Source: Solanum dulcamara (taxonomy: Eukaryota; Streptophyta; Magnoliopsida; Solanales; Solanaceae). From it: a stretch of DNA of 64,000 nucleotides. This document shows, piece by piece, positions 12,721 to 23,897 of this stretch; the stretch's first letter is position 1, and each line of letters begins with the position of its first letter. A program made the translations under genes and the position numbers. The notes beneath the pieces are model-generated. The model saw only the letters and a program-made list of their open reading frames with translations, searched no databases and was not told the DNA's origin. The stretch spans positions 39,626,097 to 39,690,096 of the forward strand of contig NC_077242.1 in NCBI RefSeq assembly GCF_947179165.1, written 5' to 3'.

Positions 12721-13229
12721 ATCCGAATGTTGGAATAAGTTCCTCCTCATTCCCTACATGTTCATAAGTCAATTTATTCATGATGTTTGAGTTTCGAATC
12801 CTATAAAGTGATTTCTTGATGTATCTACGTACTCTTTTATTGAATTTTAGTATGTATTCTAAATTATACTTGATGAGTCAATGTTTGAGGTTACGGATTT
12901 GTGTTTGTATCCATATGAATCATTATTGTGGTTTGTATTACATATTTCATACATTATTAATGTATTACATAATGATTTATCCATGTAAATGAATGATGAG
13001 TTGAGTACAAAATTGAGTTGAAGGAGTCTTTTGATGTCTATTTTCAAGGATGAGTTATAATACATTTTTTAATGTCATATTTTGGAGAAGTTGATAAATT
13101 TTTTGAATGCACTTGATGAGATGAATGTTACTTATATTTAAAAGAAGAGATTATGATGAGAAGACTATAACTCAATTATAAATAATTTAAATATTGAGCG
13201 TATGGACAAACTCAATCCAATGCTATGAA

Positions 13230-13244
13230 AGCTTTACATACCTT
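13230..13244 (-). other. Splice-donor-like motif, E3 left LTR
   Basis: On the minus strand it reads AAGGTATGTAAAGCT. It is the counterpart of 20459-20473 in the other LTR. Confidence 0.35.
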
Positions 13245-13460
13245 AAATCCAAAGCTTTACTCCAAATTGGAACACTCTTAGACCCCTAGCCTTTTTTTCT
13301 CGCTGAAGCGTTTTGTTTACTACCCGGAGTATAAGAATCACCGGAGTAGTATTTTTATACTACTAAAACTAAAACTATATTTGAGAATGAGTAAATAAGT
13401 ATATAGAGAGAAGAGTTGCTTAAAAAAGCTTGATGAATAAAATGAGGAAATAAGGTGGGT

Positions 13461-13467
13461 ATTTATA
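13461..13467 (-). promoter_or_regulatory. TATA box, E3 left LTR
   Basis: TATAAAT followed by ACCCACC is read on the minus strand, about 567 bases from the LTR start. The same box is kept in the right LTR (20690) and in the related solo LTR (44086). Confidence 0.6.
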
Positions 13468-14034
13468 GGTGGGAAAGAGGGACCTAACAATAAATAAAAT
13501 AATTATAAAGAAAAAAATTAAAGATTTAATAGAATATATTGATATCATGGGTGATGTCAAATGGAGGACTATTGATGTCATTAGTGATGTCAAATGTATC
13601 TAGATCTTTCCATGGTAGGTGAAATGAGTTATCTTTGACAGAATACTCTTTTTTGGAGCTGCGTTTGAATAAGATAAGTTCCTTATTAGGATTTGGTGTC
13701 TTCATAAAAATTGTAGATATAGAAGTCTAGTTTCATTTTGTTTAAGAATAAAACAATTTGGAGCATACTATAGTGAGATATGAATTGTCTTCTACAAACA
13801 CTCCATTTCGTCACAGCATACTGTCTTACAATAATTAATTTATTTGACCTACGTAACCTCCAAAATTTAACATATGTCCTCACAAAAGTTGTAGGTAATG
13901 ATGTTGTGGTAACGCAAAAATTTAGTTCACCTAATTTGGACTATCCTATTAAAAGTTATGCCCAAAATACAGAGGCTATATTATTTTCATCGAAAATTGA
14001 AATACCGACATATAACGTTTTAGGAGTTGTTACA

Positions 14035-14050
14035 ATATCTCCCCCTTGGG
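14035..14050 (-). other. E3 polypurine tract
   Basis: The minus strand reads CCCAAGGGGGAGATAT directly before the LTR start TGTAACAACTCC. It closely resembles the E2 tract. Confidence 0.85.
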
Positions 14051-14175
14051 ATCATTCATCCTCGAATGAAGATGAAAATAGGAGACATCAAGAAAGAATA
14101 TCATCAATACATCAATTTCTCGAAAACTTCGATACTCAAATGGTCAATGACGAAAACTCAAGAATACACATCGAC

Positions 14176-15660
14176 TCAAAGGTAGAAGTAAGGAATATTA
14201 CCTTGAACATCGTCGTCGGAAGGCACAAATAGATGAGGATATTTAGCCTTCATATTTTCTTTAGCTTCCCATGTAACCTCTTCAACAAATTGATTTCACC
14301 ATAGGACTTTGACAGATGCCACTTCCTTAGTTCTTAATTTGCGAACCTGACGATCAAGAATCTGAACTGAAATCTCTTCATAACTCAAACTCTCTTTCAC
14401 CCCAATGCTCTCAGCTGGGACAACAAGTGAAGGATCTCTCAAACACTTCTTAAGCATAGAGATGTGAAACACAGGATGAATAGCAGCTAATTCTGAGGGC
14501 AACTCCAATTCATAGGCTACGTTACCTACCCTCCTTAATATCTGATAAGAACCAATATAGCGGGAACTAAGCTTCCCTTTCTTTCCAAATCTCATCACAC
14601 CCTTCATGGGTGAAACTTTTAAGTATACCCAATCGTACACTTCAAACTCCAAATCTCTCCTCCTAACATCAGTATAGGATTTCTGATGACTCTGAGCAGT
14701 CCTCAACTTCTCTTGGATGGTTTTTACCTTCTCCATAGCTTGGTGAACCAAGTCTGGTCCAATCAACTCAGCTTCACCAACTTTGAACCAACCAATTGGT
14801 GATCTAAATCTCCTCCCATACAGAGATTCATAAGGAGCCATTTGAATACTCGAATGGAAGCTATTATTGTATGCAAACTCAATAAGAGGTAAATGATCAT
14901 CCCAATTACCTTTGAAGTCAATGACACAGGCTCTTAACATATCCTCCAAAGTCTGTATCGTATGCTCTGCCTGGCCGTCTGTTTGCGGATGAAAAGCAAT
15001 ACTAAGGTTCACTCTTAAACCTAAACCCTTCTGAAATAACTTCCAAAATTAAGCAGTGAATTGAGCTCCCCTATCTGAGATGATAGACAAAGAAACTCCA
15101 TGCAGTATAATAATCTCTCTAAGATATAGTTTGGCATAATCCTCTGTAGTGTTCGTAGTCTTAATAGGTAAGAAATAGGCAAATTTGGTCATCCTATCCA
15201 CAATCACCCAAATAGAGTCATGTTGTTTGTGGGTTCATGGTAAACTGGTAATGAAGTCCATATTGATCATTTCCCACTTCCATTCTGGTATCTCTATATT
15301 CTGAGCCACTCCACAAGGCCTTTGGTGCTCAACGTTAACTTGTTGGCAATTCGGGCACTTGGACACAAACTCTGCTATATCTCTCTTCATTTCACTCCAC
15401 CAGTATACTTCTCTCAAGTCATGATACATCTTTGTTGAACCTGGATGGATGGAATAAGTAGAATTATGGGCTTTTTTCATGATTCTCTCTCGAATGCCAT
15501 CAACACTTGGAATACATAATCTTCCTTGATATCTCAACAGTCCATTCCCCCTTTGGTAAAAGTCATTACCTTCTGCTTGTGAACCTCATCCTTTAGTTGA
15601 AGAAGAATGGGATCCTGATCTTGCTTTTCTTTTACCTCTGCAACTAGAGATAATTCAGCT
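14176..15660 (-). pseudogene. E3 integrase with chromodomain, broken
   Basis: The HHCC zinc-binding domain is visible in 15340-15537 (H-N-S-T-Y-S-I-H, then C-P-N-C). The DDE core follows: MDFITSLP, SDRG near 15075, and QAEHTIQTLEDML near 14960 with the glutamate. The flexible region and GRFRSP-type phrase lie at 14600-14830. The chromodomain (14200-14340) has ILDRQVRKLRTKEV and EEVTWEA. The natural end is TGA 14176-14178. In-frame stops lie at 14296, 15049 and 15235. A frameshift lies between 15537 and 15666, because RNase H upstream is in another frame. Confidence 0.85.
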
Positions 15661-15665
15661 CTATT

Positions 15666-16275
15666 TCAGACTATTGTACCACCCTCACTAGAGTCAATAA
15701 GTTGAACTCCCAAACATGCAAGTCTATGCACTTTCTTTGCCAACTCCTTCTTTTCCTCTTCCACATGGGCCGTACTCCCCATGGATAACCTGCTAAGAGC
15801 ATCGGCAACTATGTTTGCTTTACCTGGGTGGTAGAGAATGCTCATGTCATAATCCTTGAGCAACTCTAGCCATCTCCTCTGCATCAAGTTCAGCTCCTTC
15901 TGGCTGAATACATACTGCAAGCTCTTATGATCTGTGAATACATCCACATGTACACCATAAAGATAGTGATGCCCGATCTTAAGAGCAAATACCACAGCTG
16001 TCAACTCAAGGTCATAAGTGAGGTAGTTCCTCTCATGAGTCTTGAGTTGCCTGGAGGCATAGGCAATGACCTTACCTTTCTGAATCAACACACATCCCAA
16101 CCCAATGTTAGAAGCATCACAATAGATAACAAAACCATCCATTCCCTCAGGTAGGAACAGTACTAGAGCAATAGTCAATCTAGCTTTCAACTCCTGAAAG
16201 CTTTTCTCACAAGCATCAGACCATTGAAACTTAGCCTTTTTCTGAGTCAGTTTAGTCAATGGTGAGGATATGGAA
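15666..16275 (-). pseudogene. E3 RNase H domain
   Basis: A 197-codon stretch (15666-16259) keeps the gypsy RNase H signature: [50 protein letters not shown] and NIVADALSR. The first aspartate and the glutamate of the active site are visible. The enzyme removes element RNA during cDNA synthesis. The usual W in the KIWRHYLYG phrase is altered here to GHH. The stop TGA at 15666 ends the piece. Confidence 0.85.
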
Positions 16276-17243
16276 GAAAATCCCTAAACAAACCTCCTGT
16301 AGTAACCAGCCAAATCTAAGAAACTCCTTATCTCGGTTAGAGAGGTGGGTCTGGGCTAATTCTTAACTGCCTCAATCTTTTGAGTATCAACTTAAATTTC
16401 ATCACTAGATATAATATGGCCTAGTAAAGCTACAGACTCAAGCCAAAACTCACACTTCAAAAACTTAGCATACAACTCCCTCTCCTTAAGAGTTTGAAGG
16501 ACAATCCTAAGGTGATTATCATGCTCACTCTTACTTCTAAAGTAGACCAAAATATCATCGATGAAGACAATCACAAACGTATCCAGGTATGGCTTGAATA
16601 CCCAGTTCATGAGGTCTATAAAAGCTGCAGGGGTATTTGTCAATCCAAAGGACATAACAAGAAACTCAAAATGACCATAGCAGGTTCAGAAAGCCATCTT
16701 TGGGATGTCACATTCTCTCACTTTCAACTAGTGATAGCCTGACCTGAGGTCTATCTTAGAAAAGCATGTGGCACCCTAAAGTTGGTCAAATAAATTATCT
16801 ATTCTGGGGATAGGATACTTGTTCTTTATGGTGACCTTGTTTAGTTGCCGGTAATCAATGCACATTCTAAGGGACCCATCTTTCTTTCGCATGAATAGGA
16901 CAGGAGCGCCCCAAGGTGAGACACTTGGCCTAATAAACCCCTTATCTAGGAGGTCTTTCAGTTGTTCTTTCAACTCTTTCAACTCAGTGGGATCCATCTT
17001 AGAAGGAGGAATGGAGATAGGTTGTGTATCAGGAAGGACATCAATACCAAAGTCTATCTCTCTATCAGGAGGGATTCCAGGTAGATCCTCAGGAAAGACT
17101 TCAGGAAACTCATTCACAATGGGAACTGACTCAAGAGATGGAGCCTCATCATTAATATTTTTGACTCGGACTATATGATATATATATCCCTTGGAGATTA
17201 GTTTTCTGGCCTTAAGGTAGGAAATAAATTTACCCCTAGGCAC
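16276..17243 (-). pseudogene. E3 reverse transcriptase, six in-frame stops
   Basis: The tether and fingers lie at 16776-17243 ([34 protein letters not shown]). The palm at 16392-16770 has the catalytic box [10 protein letters not shown] with both aspartates intact. The thumb lies at about 16276-16390. All stay in one frame but are cut by TAG 16284, TAG 16356, TAA 16392, TGA 16686, TAG 16728 and TAG 16776. Each is one base from the residue the family has (Gln, Trp or Arg). The copy is dead by point mutation rather than rearrangement. Confidence 0.9.
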
Positions 17244-17258
17244 TACAGAACTCCCTTT

Positions 17259-17700
17259 TCACTCTAAGATATGCTCATTTGGAAATTGAAACTTGACAAT
17301 TCGAGTCCTACAATCAACTGAAGCATAACAAGCATAAAGCCAGTCTATGCCAAGAATCACATCAAAATCCACCATATCCAACTCAACTAAGTCAGCTATG
17401 GTATCCTTTTGATAGATTGACACAGTATAATTTCTATAGACCCTCTCAGCTAAGATAGACTTACCAACAAGAGTAGACACGCTAAAAGGCTCAAGAAGAC
17501 ACTCAGGAAGGATCTCAAATTTACTAGCCAAGTAAGGAGTCATAAAAGATAACGTAGCACCCGGATCAAGTAATGCGTACACATTAAAAGAAAGGACTTG
17601 GAGTATACCAGTAACAACATCGGGTGCATTCTCTTGATCTTGGTGACTACCCATAGCATACAGACGGTTGGTTCCCCCGCTTGCACTTGAAGTTGCACCT
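17259..17700 (-). pseudogene. E3 aspartic protease
   Basis: The open frame has the active-site phrase LLDPGATLSFMTPYLA; DPG replaces the DSG/DTG of retroviral proteases, as is common in this plant clade. It closes with VELDMVDFDVILGIDWLYACY. It is in the same frame as reverse transcriptase but separated from it by TGA 17259 (family Trp). The protease would process the polyprotein. Confidence 0.85.
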
Positions 17701-18901
17701 CTACGATTACCTCTATTCTGTGGAGCTACAGAAGAAAATTGAGCTCTACTACTTCCATCTCCCTGTCTCTTTGAAGGACACTCATTCTGGAAGTGACCTA
17801 TATTTCCACATCCGTAGCAAGCATTTCTTCCCATATGACACTCTCCCAAATGGAGCCTCCCACATTTAGCACATAGTGGTTTCCCTCTAGAACCTTGAGC
17901 CACACTTAATTGGGACTGAGAACCTTGAGCTTGGAAGTTTTGGTGACTCAGCGACCTCTGATCATACCTGGTATTAGGTATAAAAGCATTTGTTGAGGAA
18001 GGTATATAATTAGAAGACCTTTTCTGAAAGAAGGACTTGTTACCCTTCCCTTGCTTCTGCTCATTCTCATGCCCAACAGGCTTTGCCTTCTTGCTTAGGT
18101 GTTCCTCTCGGTCCTTTTTCTTGCATCCTCAACCTGTTGAGCATACATCATCAATCTAGAAAAATCCATGTCAGAAATCATTAGCATTGCCTTACATTCT
18201 TTCTTTATATATTTGCCTAGGCCAGAGACAAACTTCCTTATCCTAGACCTCACATGAGGAATCATTTTTGGGGTATATTTGGACAACTGAATAAACTTCA
18301 AACTATACTCTTTCACAGTCATACACTCCTGCTTGAGGTTCACAAACTCCTCAATTTTTGCTTCACATAGCTCTTGGGGAAAGAAGTTATCAAGGAATGC
18401 TCTTTCAAACTCATCCCAAAGAGCAGGCTCCACATCCTCACCTCTACTTTCTTCCCACTGGTTATACCAGATATTTGCCACATCCTTAAGCTGATAAGAC
18501 ACCAACTCAACCCCCTCGATCTCTGTAGCATGCATCATTTTTAGTATTTTCCACATATCATCAATGAAATTTTGAGGGTCTTCATCAACCTTGAAACTCA
18601 TGAAGATCGACGGATTCATTCTCAAAAAATCTCTAATCCTCATGGAAGCAGACGGCTCTTGATAACTAGAGTTAGGAGTTGGTGAACTTTGGCTACTATT
18701 TCAAGCAGCCACCAACTGGGTAAGCATAGCAATCGCTCCTCGAAAATCTTCCTCAAAAGTAGGAGTGGTCTGAACAGTAGGTACTTGGGGTACCTCAGTA
18801 GACCTTACAGGTCGGCCCCTAGTTCTCCGTAGAGGCATCACTAACTGTGGAACCTCAGTATTGGCAGCGTTCCTCTGACTAGCTGAACGTTTAGAAGGCA
18901 T
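17701..18901 (-). pseudogene. E3 gag: capsid and zinc knuckle, frameshifted
   Basis: The likely start is ATG 18899-18901 (MPSKRSASQ), preferred to the ATG at 18922 because family gags begin with a similar MP-basic phrase. The capsid domain lies in 18095-18643 (FSVKFIQLSKY-like phrase, IRKFVSGLGKYI). A CX2CX4HX4C knuckle, CYGCGNIGHFQNEC, lies at about 17780-17822, preceded by CAKCGRLHLGEC. The frame changes at a run of T/A at 18113-18122, and TGA 18701 lies near the N-terminus. Gag coats the RNA in virus-like particles; the knuckle binds nucleic acid. Confidence 0.85.
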
Positions 18902-19101
18902 GTTTGAAATGTGTAAACGCACGAATTAGGAAAGAAGTTGTTATAAAGTTAAACTCTATCGCACAAACTCAGATATGAAAGAAGTAAGACAATTCCTAAT
19001 GTCCTATAGCCTCCTGATTATAAGTGTGGTGCACTACACACCCATAAGAAGGACTCTATTAGACACGACTTCATAGACACCCTAGGACTCTTAAACTCTA
19101 T

Positions 19102-19113
19102 GCTCTGATACCA
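19102..19113 (-). other. E3 primer-binding site (initiator Met tRNA)
   Basis: The plus strand reads GCTCTGATACCA, the exact complement of TGGTATCAGAGC. It sits four bases inside the 5' LTR start at 19118. Confidence 0.9.
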
Positions 19114-20458
19114 AGTTTGCCCCGAGAGGATACCTTAGGCGTGGCCAGCACTCAAAAACCATCTCTAGCTTCCGAGAGAACCACTTGGTCTCATTACTCA
19201 TTTATTCATCAGCAGAAGACTTAAAAATACTAATGTGGGCTTGTCATCATCAACATCAAAGGAAAAATAGAAAATTCTTAGAAGAAGTAGTTTCTAAGGA
19301 GAACTACTCTGATTACATCATCAAACTCAGTCTATGAAGCCTCTGATACTCTTAGATGGTACCAATGACATGTCCATGGATACCTTAAAAGAAACATAAT
19401 ACTCAAAAATAATAAAAGGATAGAGAGTTCCTTTGAATACAAGAAGGACTCACCAAATAGCTGAAAAATAACGATCTTCAACGATGCGCCTGTTGAGGAT
19501 CTCTAACACCTGTATCTGCATCATAAAATGATACAGGTCGAATGACGTCAGTACGTGGAATATACGAGTATGTAAAATGGTAGGAAGGTAAGGACATATA
19601 TCAAGAAATTCCTCTCAAGAAAACTCAGCTCAGAACTCAACATCATCTCAACATTAATATGTAATGCAAATTTAAAATAATAATAAGAAATGCTTACTCA
19701 GTTGGGAGTTTCTCTAACCGACAACCATCACTTATAAGCTAGCGATAATACAACGAAGTGATGTCGTTGCCACATCCATCTAATACCTTACCAGGCTAAA
19801 TGACATCACCATCTTGTATCCACTCATCAAAGTCCTCTTTTGGGGACTTAAGAGGCATAGCCTCCATCCTACATTGGCTACATAGTTCTGGGGTTTGAGT
19901 CAATTAAACTCTTACCCAACTCGGTGCTCAATATTATTCCCAAAATATGTGCTCATATTAATCTCATCATCTAATATCATTAGACTTTAATTTAAATCAT
20001 CAAACTCATCTCATTACCTCTTCATCAATCATTATACTTCAAAAACATCATTTGCATCTCATCAAAACATCTTGCTCAAAACATCATTTACTCAAATTCA
20101 TTTAAACTCAACTCTTTTGCTCTTTCAAAACTCAATAAAATACATATATAGTATTAATTCATATCACTCTTTTTATCAATGAAAATATTAAAAGCCAACA
20201 CCTTTATTCAAAACATGTGTAAAAATATTCATGAACATCAAATCAATTAGGATTCATGAGAAAGTAGCCATGAACAATAATTCCAATAATATGAGAGATA
20301 ATAATAATAATAATAATATCAATGCATAAATATATCTAACTCAATAGAAGAAGAATTAATTCATTTAAAATTCAAGATTTGGATAAAACTCAACTATAAC
20401 TCAATTATAAATAATTTAAATAATGGGCGCATGGATGAACTCAATCCAATGCTATGAA

Positions 20459-20473
20459 AGCCGTACATACCTT
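20459..20473 (-). other. Splice-donor-like motif, E3 right LTR
   Basis: The minus strand reads AAGGTATGTACGGCT, 792-806 bases into the LTR and about 220 bases downstream of the TATA box. Confidence 0.4.
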
Positions 20474-20689
20474 AAATATGAAGCTTTACTCCGAATTGGA
20501 ACACTCTTGGACCCCTAGCCTTTTTTTCTCGCCGGAGCGTTTTGTCTACTATCCGGAGTATAAAAATTACCGAAGTAGTATTTTTATACTACTAAAACTA
20601 AAACTATATTTGAGAATGAGTAAGTAAGTATATAGAGAGAAGATTTGCTTAAGAAAGCTTGATGAATAAAATGAGGAAATAAGGTGAGT

Positions 20690-20696
20690 ATTTATA
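20690..20696 (-). promoter_or_regulatory. TATA box, E3 right LTR
   Basis: The minus strand reads TATAAAT at the position matching 13461-13467. Transcription of E3 would start shortly after it. Confidence 0.6.
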
Positions 20697-21272
20697 GGTG
20701 GGAAAGAGGGACCTAACAATAAATAAAATAATTATAAAGAAAAAATCTGAAAATTTAATGGAATATATTGATGTCATGGGTGATGTCAAATGGAGGACTA
20801 TTGATGTCATGAGTGATGTCAAATATATCTAGATCTTTTCATGGTAGGTGAAATGAGTTATCTTTGACAGAATACTCTTTTTTTGGAGCTGTATTTGAAT
20901 AAGATAAATTCCTTATTAGGATTTGGTGTCTTCATAAGAATTGTAGATATAGAAGTTTAGTTTTATTTCGTTTAAGAATCAAACAATTTGGAGTAAACTA
21001 CAGTGAGATATGAATTTCCTTCTACAAATACTTCATTTCGTCACAACATACTGTCTTACAATAATTAATTTATTTGACCTACTTAACCTCCGAAACGTAA
21101 TATATGGTCTTCACAAAAGTTGTAGGTAATGATGTTGTGGTTACTCAGAAATTTGGTTCACCTAATTTGGACCATCCTATGAAAAGTTATTCCCAAAATA
21201 CAGAGGCTGTATCATTTTCATCGAGAATTGAAATACCGACATACAATATTTTAGGAGTTATTACATATTAGT

Positions 21273-21463
21273 AATTGTAGTAATAGTAATAATAATGACG
21301 ATGATGATGATGATGATGACGATGACGATGATAATGGTGGTGGTGGTGGTGGTGGTGGTGGTGGTGGTGGTGGTGATGATGGTGATGATAATGATAATGA
21401 TGATGATGTGGTGGTGGCGGTGGTGGTGGCGGTGGTGGTGGTGATGATGATGATGATGATGGT
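21273..21463. repeat. Compound trinucleotide microsatellite (TAA/GAT/GAC/GGT)n
   Basis: The plus strand is an almost uninterrupted run of three-base units: first TAG/TAA, then GAT and GAC, then GGT with GGC, then GAT again. It begins within about ten bases of the E3 LTR end. An open frame across it on the minus strand encodes runs of His, Ile and Thr and is not a gene. Confidence 0.95.
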
Positions 21464-21469
21464 ATTTGA

Positions 21470-23619
21470 AACTTCTGAATTCTAAAGATTGAACTGATTC
21501 ACTAACTTTATTCATGAAGTCACTACTAAATTGGGATAGGTGTCGAGACAAGACTCTCAACTATCTAAATAAAGAACTAACTATCTACTAGTTTGAAAGA
21601 CGTAAATAAATGGAGCCCTCGAAAAGCAAGGAAGTCTCACCAACTATGCTGAATGAAGAAGATCTCATCAGAGCACCTATTGCTGATCATAAACATTTGT
21701 ATCTACATCATTTAAAGATGTATTGCCGAATGATGCCAATTCATGTAATATATGGTATGTAATACGACTGAATGAAATACTAAGCTAACTAAAATACATA
21801 CATTGAATGAAACTGAAAGTAACTTAACAGAAAGTAAAGGTTGTAAATGCAATTAAAACAAGTAAAACTTTATGACTAACATATGCAATAATATCAAATA
21901 CTATAATAGTATAGTACTTTTACTTTTCTTGGAGAGTTTTTCTAACCGACAACTATTACTATAAGCCTTATTATAATGTCGATATTGCCAGATCCATCCA
22001 ATTACCTTTACAGAGTAAAGGACAACAATAACTAAACTTATGAATCCAACTGAAAGTCTTTATAAAGACTAAGTGAGGAGTCCCCAGAACCAATGACATG
22101 ATTCTATCTACGCTGGCAGCACAGTTTACGGGGTTAGATTTATATGAACTCATACCCAAATTGGTTCTCACTACTTCTCCTAAAATATGCACTATGCTCA
22201 ATAACTTTAAAGATGTTCCACTTTATGGGAAAACTGAAGATCTAATACTTCGAGTATGCTCAAATTACTATTTTAAAATTGAACTTAACTAAACTTTAAT
22301 TGACTGAAATTGTTTTCTTAAACAGATAATGTTTTCTTTAAAAGTAGTCATGCTCTTTTCAAAATAAAGTAATGCATTTCGAACAACTCAAGTTCCCTCA
22401 AAGCTCTTCTTCAACTGATAACTTAAAATACTTGAACTTTACTTTATCTGAAAATCAATGCATGATAATATTTATGCAAAAGCTATAACACTTCTTTAAT
22501 AAATAGAGTTCATGTGATAGAATAAGCATGAACAATAATTAAAGAATAAAAAATATATGAAAAACTATAATTTTAATGATAAGAATCACAATTCAATGAT
22601 AAGGAATAAAGGCCAATTCGAAATACATAAAATTTGGGGTAGAAACCCTAACTTTAACTATTAATGACTAAATTTAAATGTAGAACGTGAGGACGAACTT
22701 AGTCAATCACTATGAACTTCCTTACATACCTGATTATGAAACTATTGGACTGAAAAAATTTAACGGGGCCATGATTTTTCTTGAGCATGAGGAAAAACAC
22801 TAGCTTTCTCAAAGGAAATATTTGATCTTGAAATATTGATTCTTGATCTTAAGAAAAGAAACTCTTTTGTGGAGTTCTTAGAGTGGAAGAACTTGGAAAA
22901 ACCTTGGATGGAAGAATTCTCTTGATTCTTGAATCTTTTGACTTGAAATATTTAGGGTTCTCGATGGAGAAGAAGAACCTTAGGTGAGTTTTGAGAGAAT
23001 TTCTTGGGAATAAGATATTTAGATTGATGATTATTAGAGGAAAACTAGTTAGTTGTATGATATACTCCTTTAAAATACCTCAAAATGAACTAGAATAAGG
23101 CTAAAAAGCTTAGAACAGAACCAAAATGACCCTTAGAACATGTGCATGAAGTTTCTGGAAATTCTCACAGCACGTCTTTTGGGATGGCTTCACATTCTGT
23201 GGAACACACCATGGCCCGTAATATCGTCTGTGAATTAATGCCCGCCTGATAAGGCTTCACTGAAATGATTATAATATTTTACTCCAAACTCGGATTGATA
23301 CAAATTTGGTGGAGTTGGAAAGAGAATTCATAGACCTTTAATTTAATAGGTTATAGGCCAGCTGACTCTTCATATTCTAGGAGATATAATCGTTTGAAGT
23401 TTACCCAAGTAAAATCTTATATCAAAACTCAAATTATAAGAAAACTTTCAACTCAACTTTGTGCTAGAGGATTCTTGTAACCTTAATTCATATCCATATC
23501 TATTCTAACACTAAATAATTGACCTTAACACTATGCATAATTAAGAATCACCTTATACGATCCGATACGCATATGAAAAATAGTTTGGATCTTCGCTTAA
23601 AACCTTTTAGAGTGTTACA
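21470..23619 (-). repeat. LTR remnant related to the E3 family
   Basis: Blocks match the E3 5' LTR in the same order, for example the stretch around 21640-21740 with 19450-19550 and that around 21930-22000 with 19690-19790. It ends at GAGTGTTACA (23619), in minus sense TGTAACACTC. The far end is replaced by the microsatellite. No internal coding region is attached, so it is a solo LTR or truncated copy. Confidence 0.65.
22720..22732 (-). other. Splice-donor-like motif in LTR remnant
   Basis: The minus strand reads CAGGTATGTAAGG, about 890 bases from the LTR start at 23619. Confidence 0.35.
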
Positions 23620-23892
23620 GTATATCCTTGATGAATTCACTATATGAGAAGTATAGTGAGCCCACTCCTATGAGATTTGACCTAGTTTCTACAGCTCTCA
23701 TGAATATGAGGCATGCACATGACATATTGACGTAAAATCATATTGAACAATAAAATTACGAAGGTCAAAATGTGATTGATAAAGTTTTGAATTACAACAA
23801 AAGTTATTGGTTCATAGAAATATGTATTTCACTAATAAATCTATAAATTAAATTTTATCGATTTAAATTTGAATCATAGTCTAAAAGACACC
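23620..23892. other. Unassigned A/T-rich flank
   Basis: I see no coding frame or repeat match here. Before E4 inserted, this sequence continued directly into 33452. Confidence 0.4.
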
Positions 23893-23897
23893 AAATC
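23893..23897. repeat. E4 target-site duplication, left (AAATC)
   Basis: AAATC stands directly before the LTR start and again directly after the right LTR at 33447-33451. This is the 5-bp duplication made by Ty3/gypsy integrases. Confidence 0.9.

Larger units (their letters stand above)
8621..13163 (+). mobile_element. E2: plus-strand chromovirus, 3' part only
   Basis: It begins abruptly inside the protease at the right edge of E1 and continues through reverse transcriptase, RNase H, integrase, chromodomain, purine tract and part of a 3' LTR. The 5' LTR, gag and start of the protease are absent here and, if E1 is a nested insertion, should lie left of the window beyond the E1 3' LTR. Protein phrases and the purine tract closely resemble E3, so the two are the same lineage although their LTRs differ. 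Confidence 0.85.
11941..13163 (+). repeat. E2 3' LTR, truncated at its 3' end
   Basis: The LTR starts at TATAACACCCGG (TG decayed to TA) after the purine tract. It stops at 13163, where the sequence switches to the LTR of E3 on the other strand, without a CA end or target duplication. It contains a cluster of GAGCTCGCC-like words, a weak TATA-like stretch near 12557 and the AGGTATGTAAGG motif at 12706. Its 5' partner is not in the window. Confidence 0.75.
13164..14034 (-). repeat. E3 3' LTR, truncated (871 bp kept)
   Basis: It aligns base for base with 20393-21264 and ends with TGTTACA next to the purine tract. The part matching 19118-20392 is absent; the sequence to the left is E2 LTR instead. 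The open frame across 13780-14232 is chance within the LTR and its flank. Confidence 0.85.
13164..21264 (-). mobile_element. E3: minus-strand chromovirus, 3' LTR truncated
   Basis: The sense order is LTR (19118-21264), initiator-Met primer site, gag, protease, reverse transcriptase, RNase H, integrase with chromodomain, purine tract and LTR (13164-14034). The shared 0.87 kb of the two LTRs is about 93-95 percent identical by eye. The outer 1.28 kb of the left LTR is missing. At least twelve in-frame stops and two frameshifts disable the single long gag-pol frame. Confidence 0.9.
19118..21264 (-). repeat. E3 5' LTR, 2.15 kb
   Basis: It runs from TGCCCCGAGAGG, next to the primer site, to GTTATTACA at 21264. 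The half nearest 21264 is repeated at 13164-14034, and the whole is related to the solo LTR at 43523-45911 on the other strand. It has a TATA box at 20690 and the splice-donor-like motif at 20459. Confidence 0.85.

Noticed and set aside
13780..14232. 150-codon plus-strand open frame
   Set aside because: It spans the E3 LTR, purine tract and antisense of the chromodomain; it is a chance frame.
18095..18130. Programmed gag-pol frameshift in E3
   Set aside because: It lies in a homopolymer of an element with many other lesions, and relatives usually have one continuous frame; simple mutation is more likely.
21261..21560. Open frame rich in His, Ile and Thr
   Set aside because: It is a translation of the trinucleotide microsatellite, with no start context or homology.
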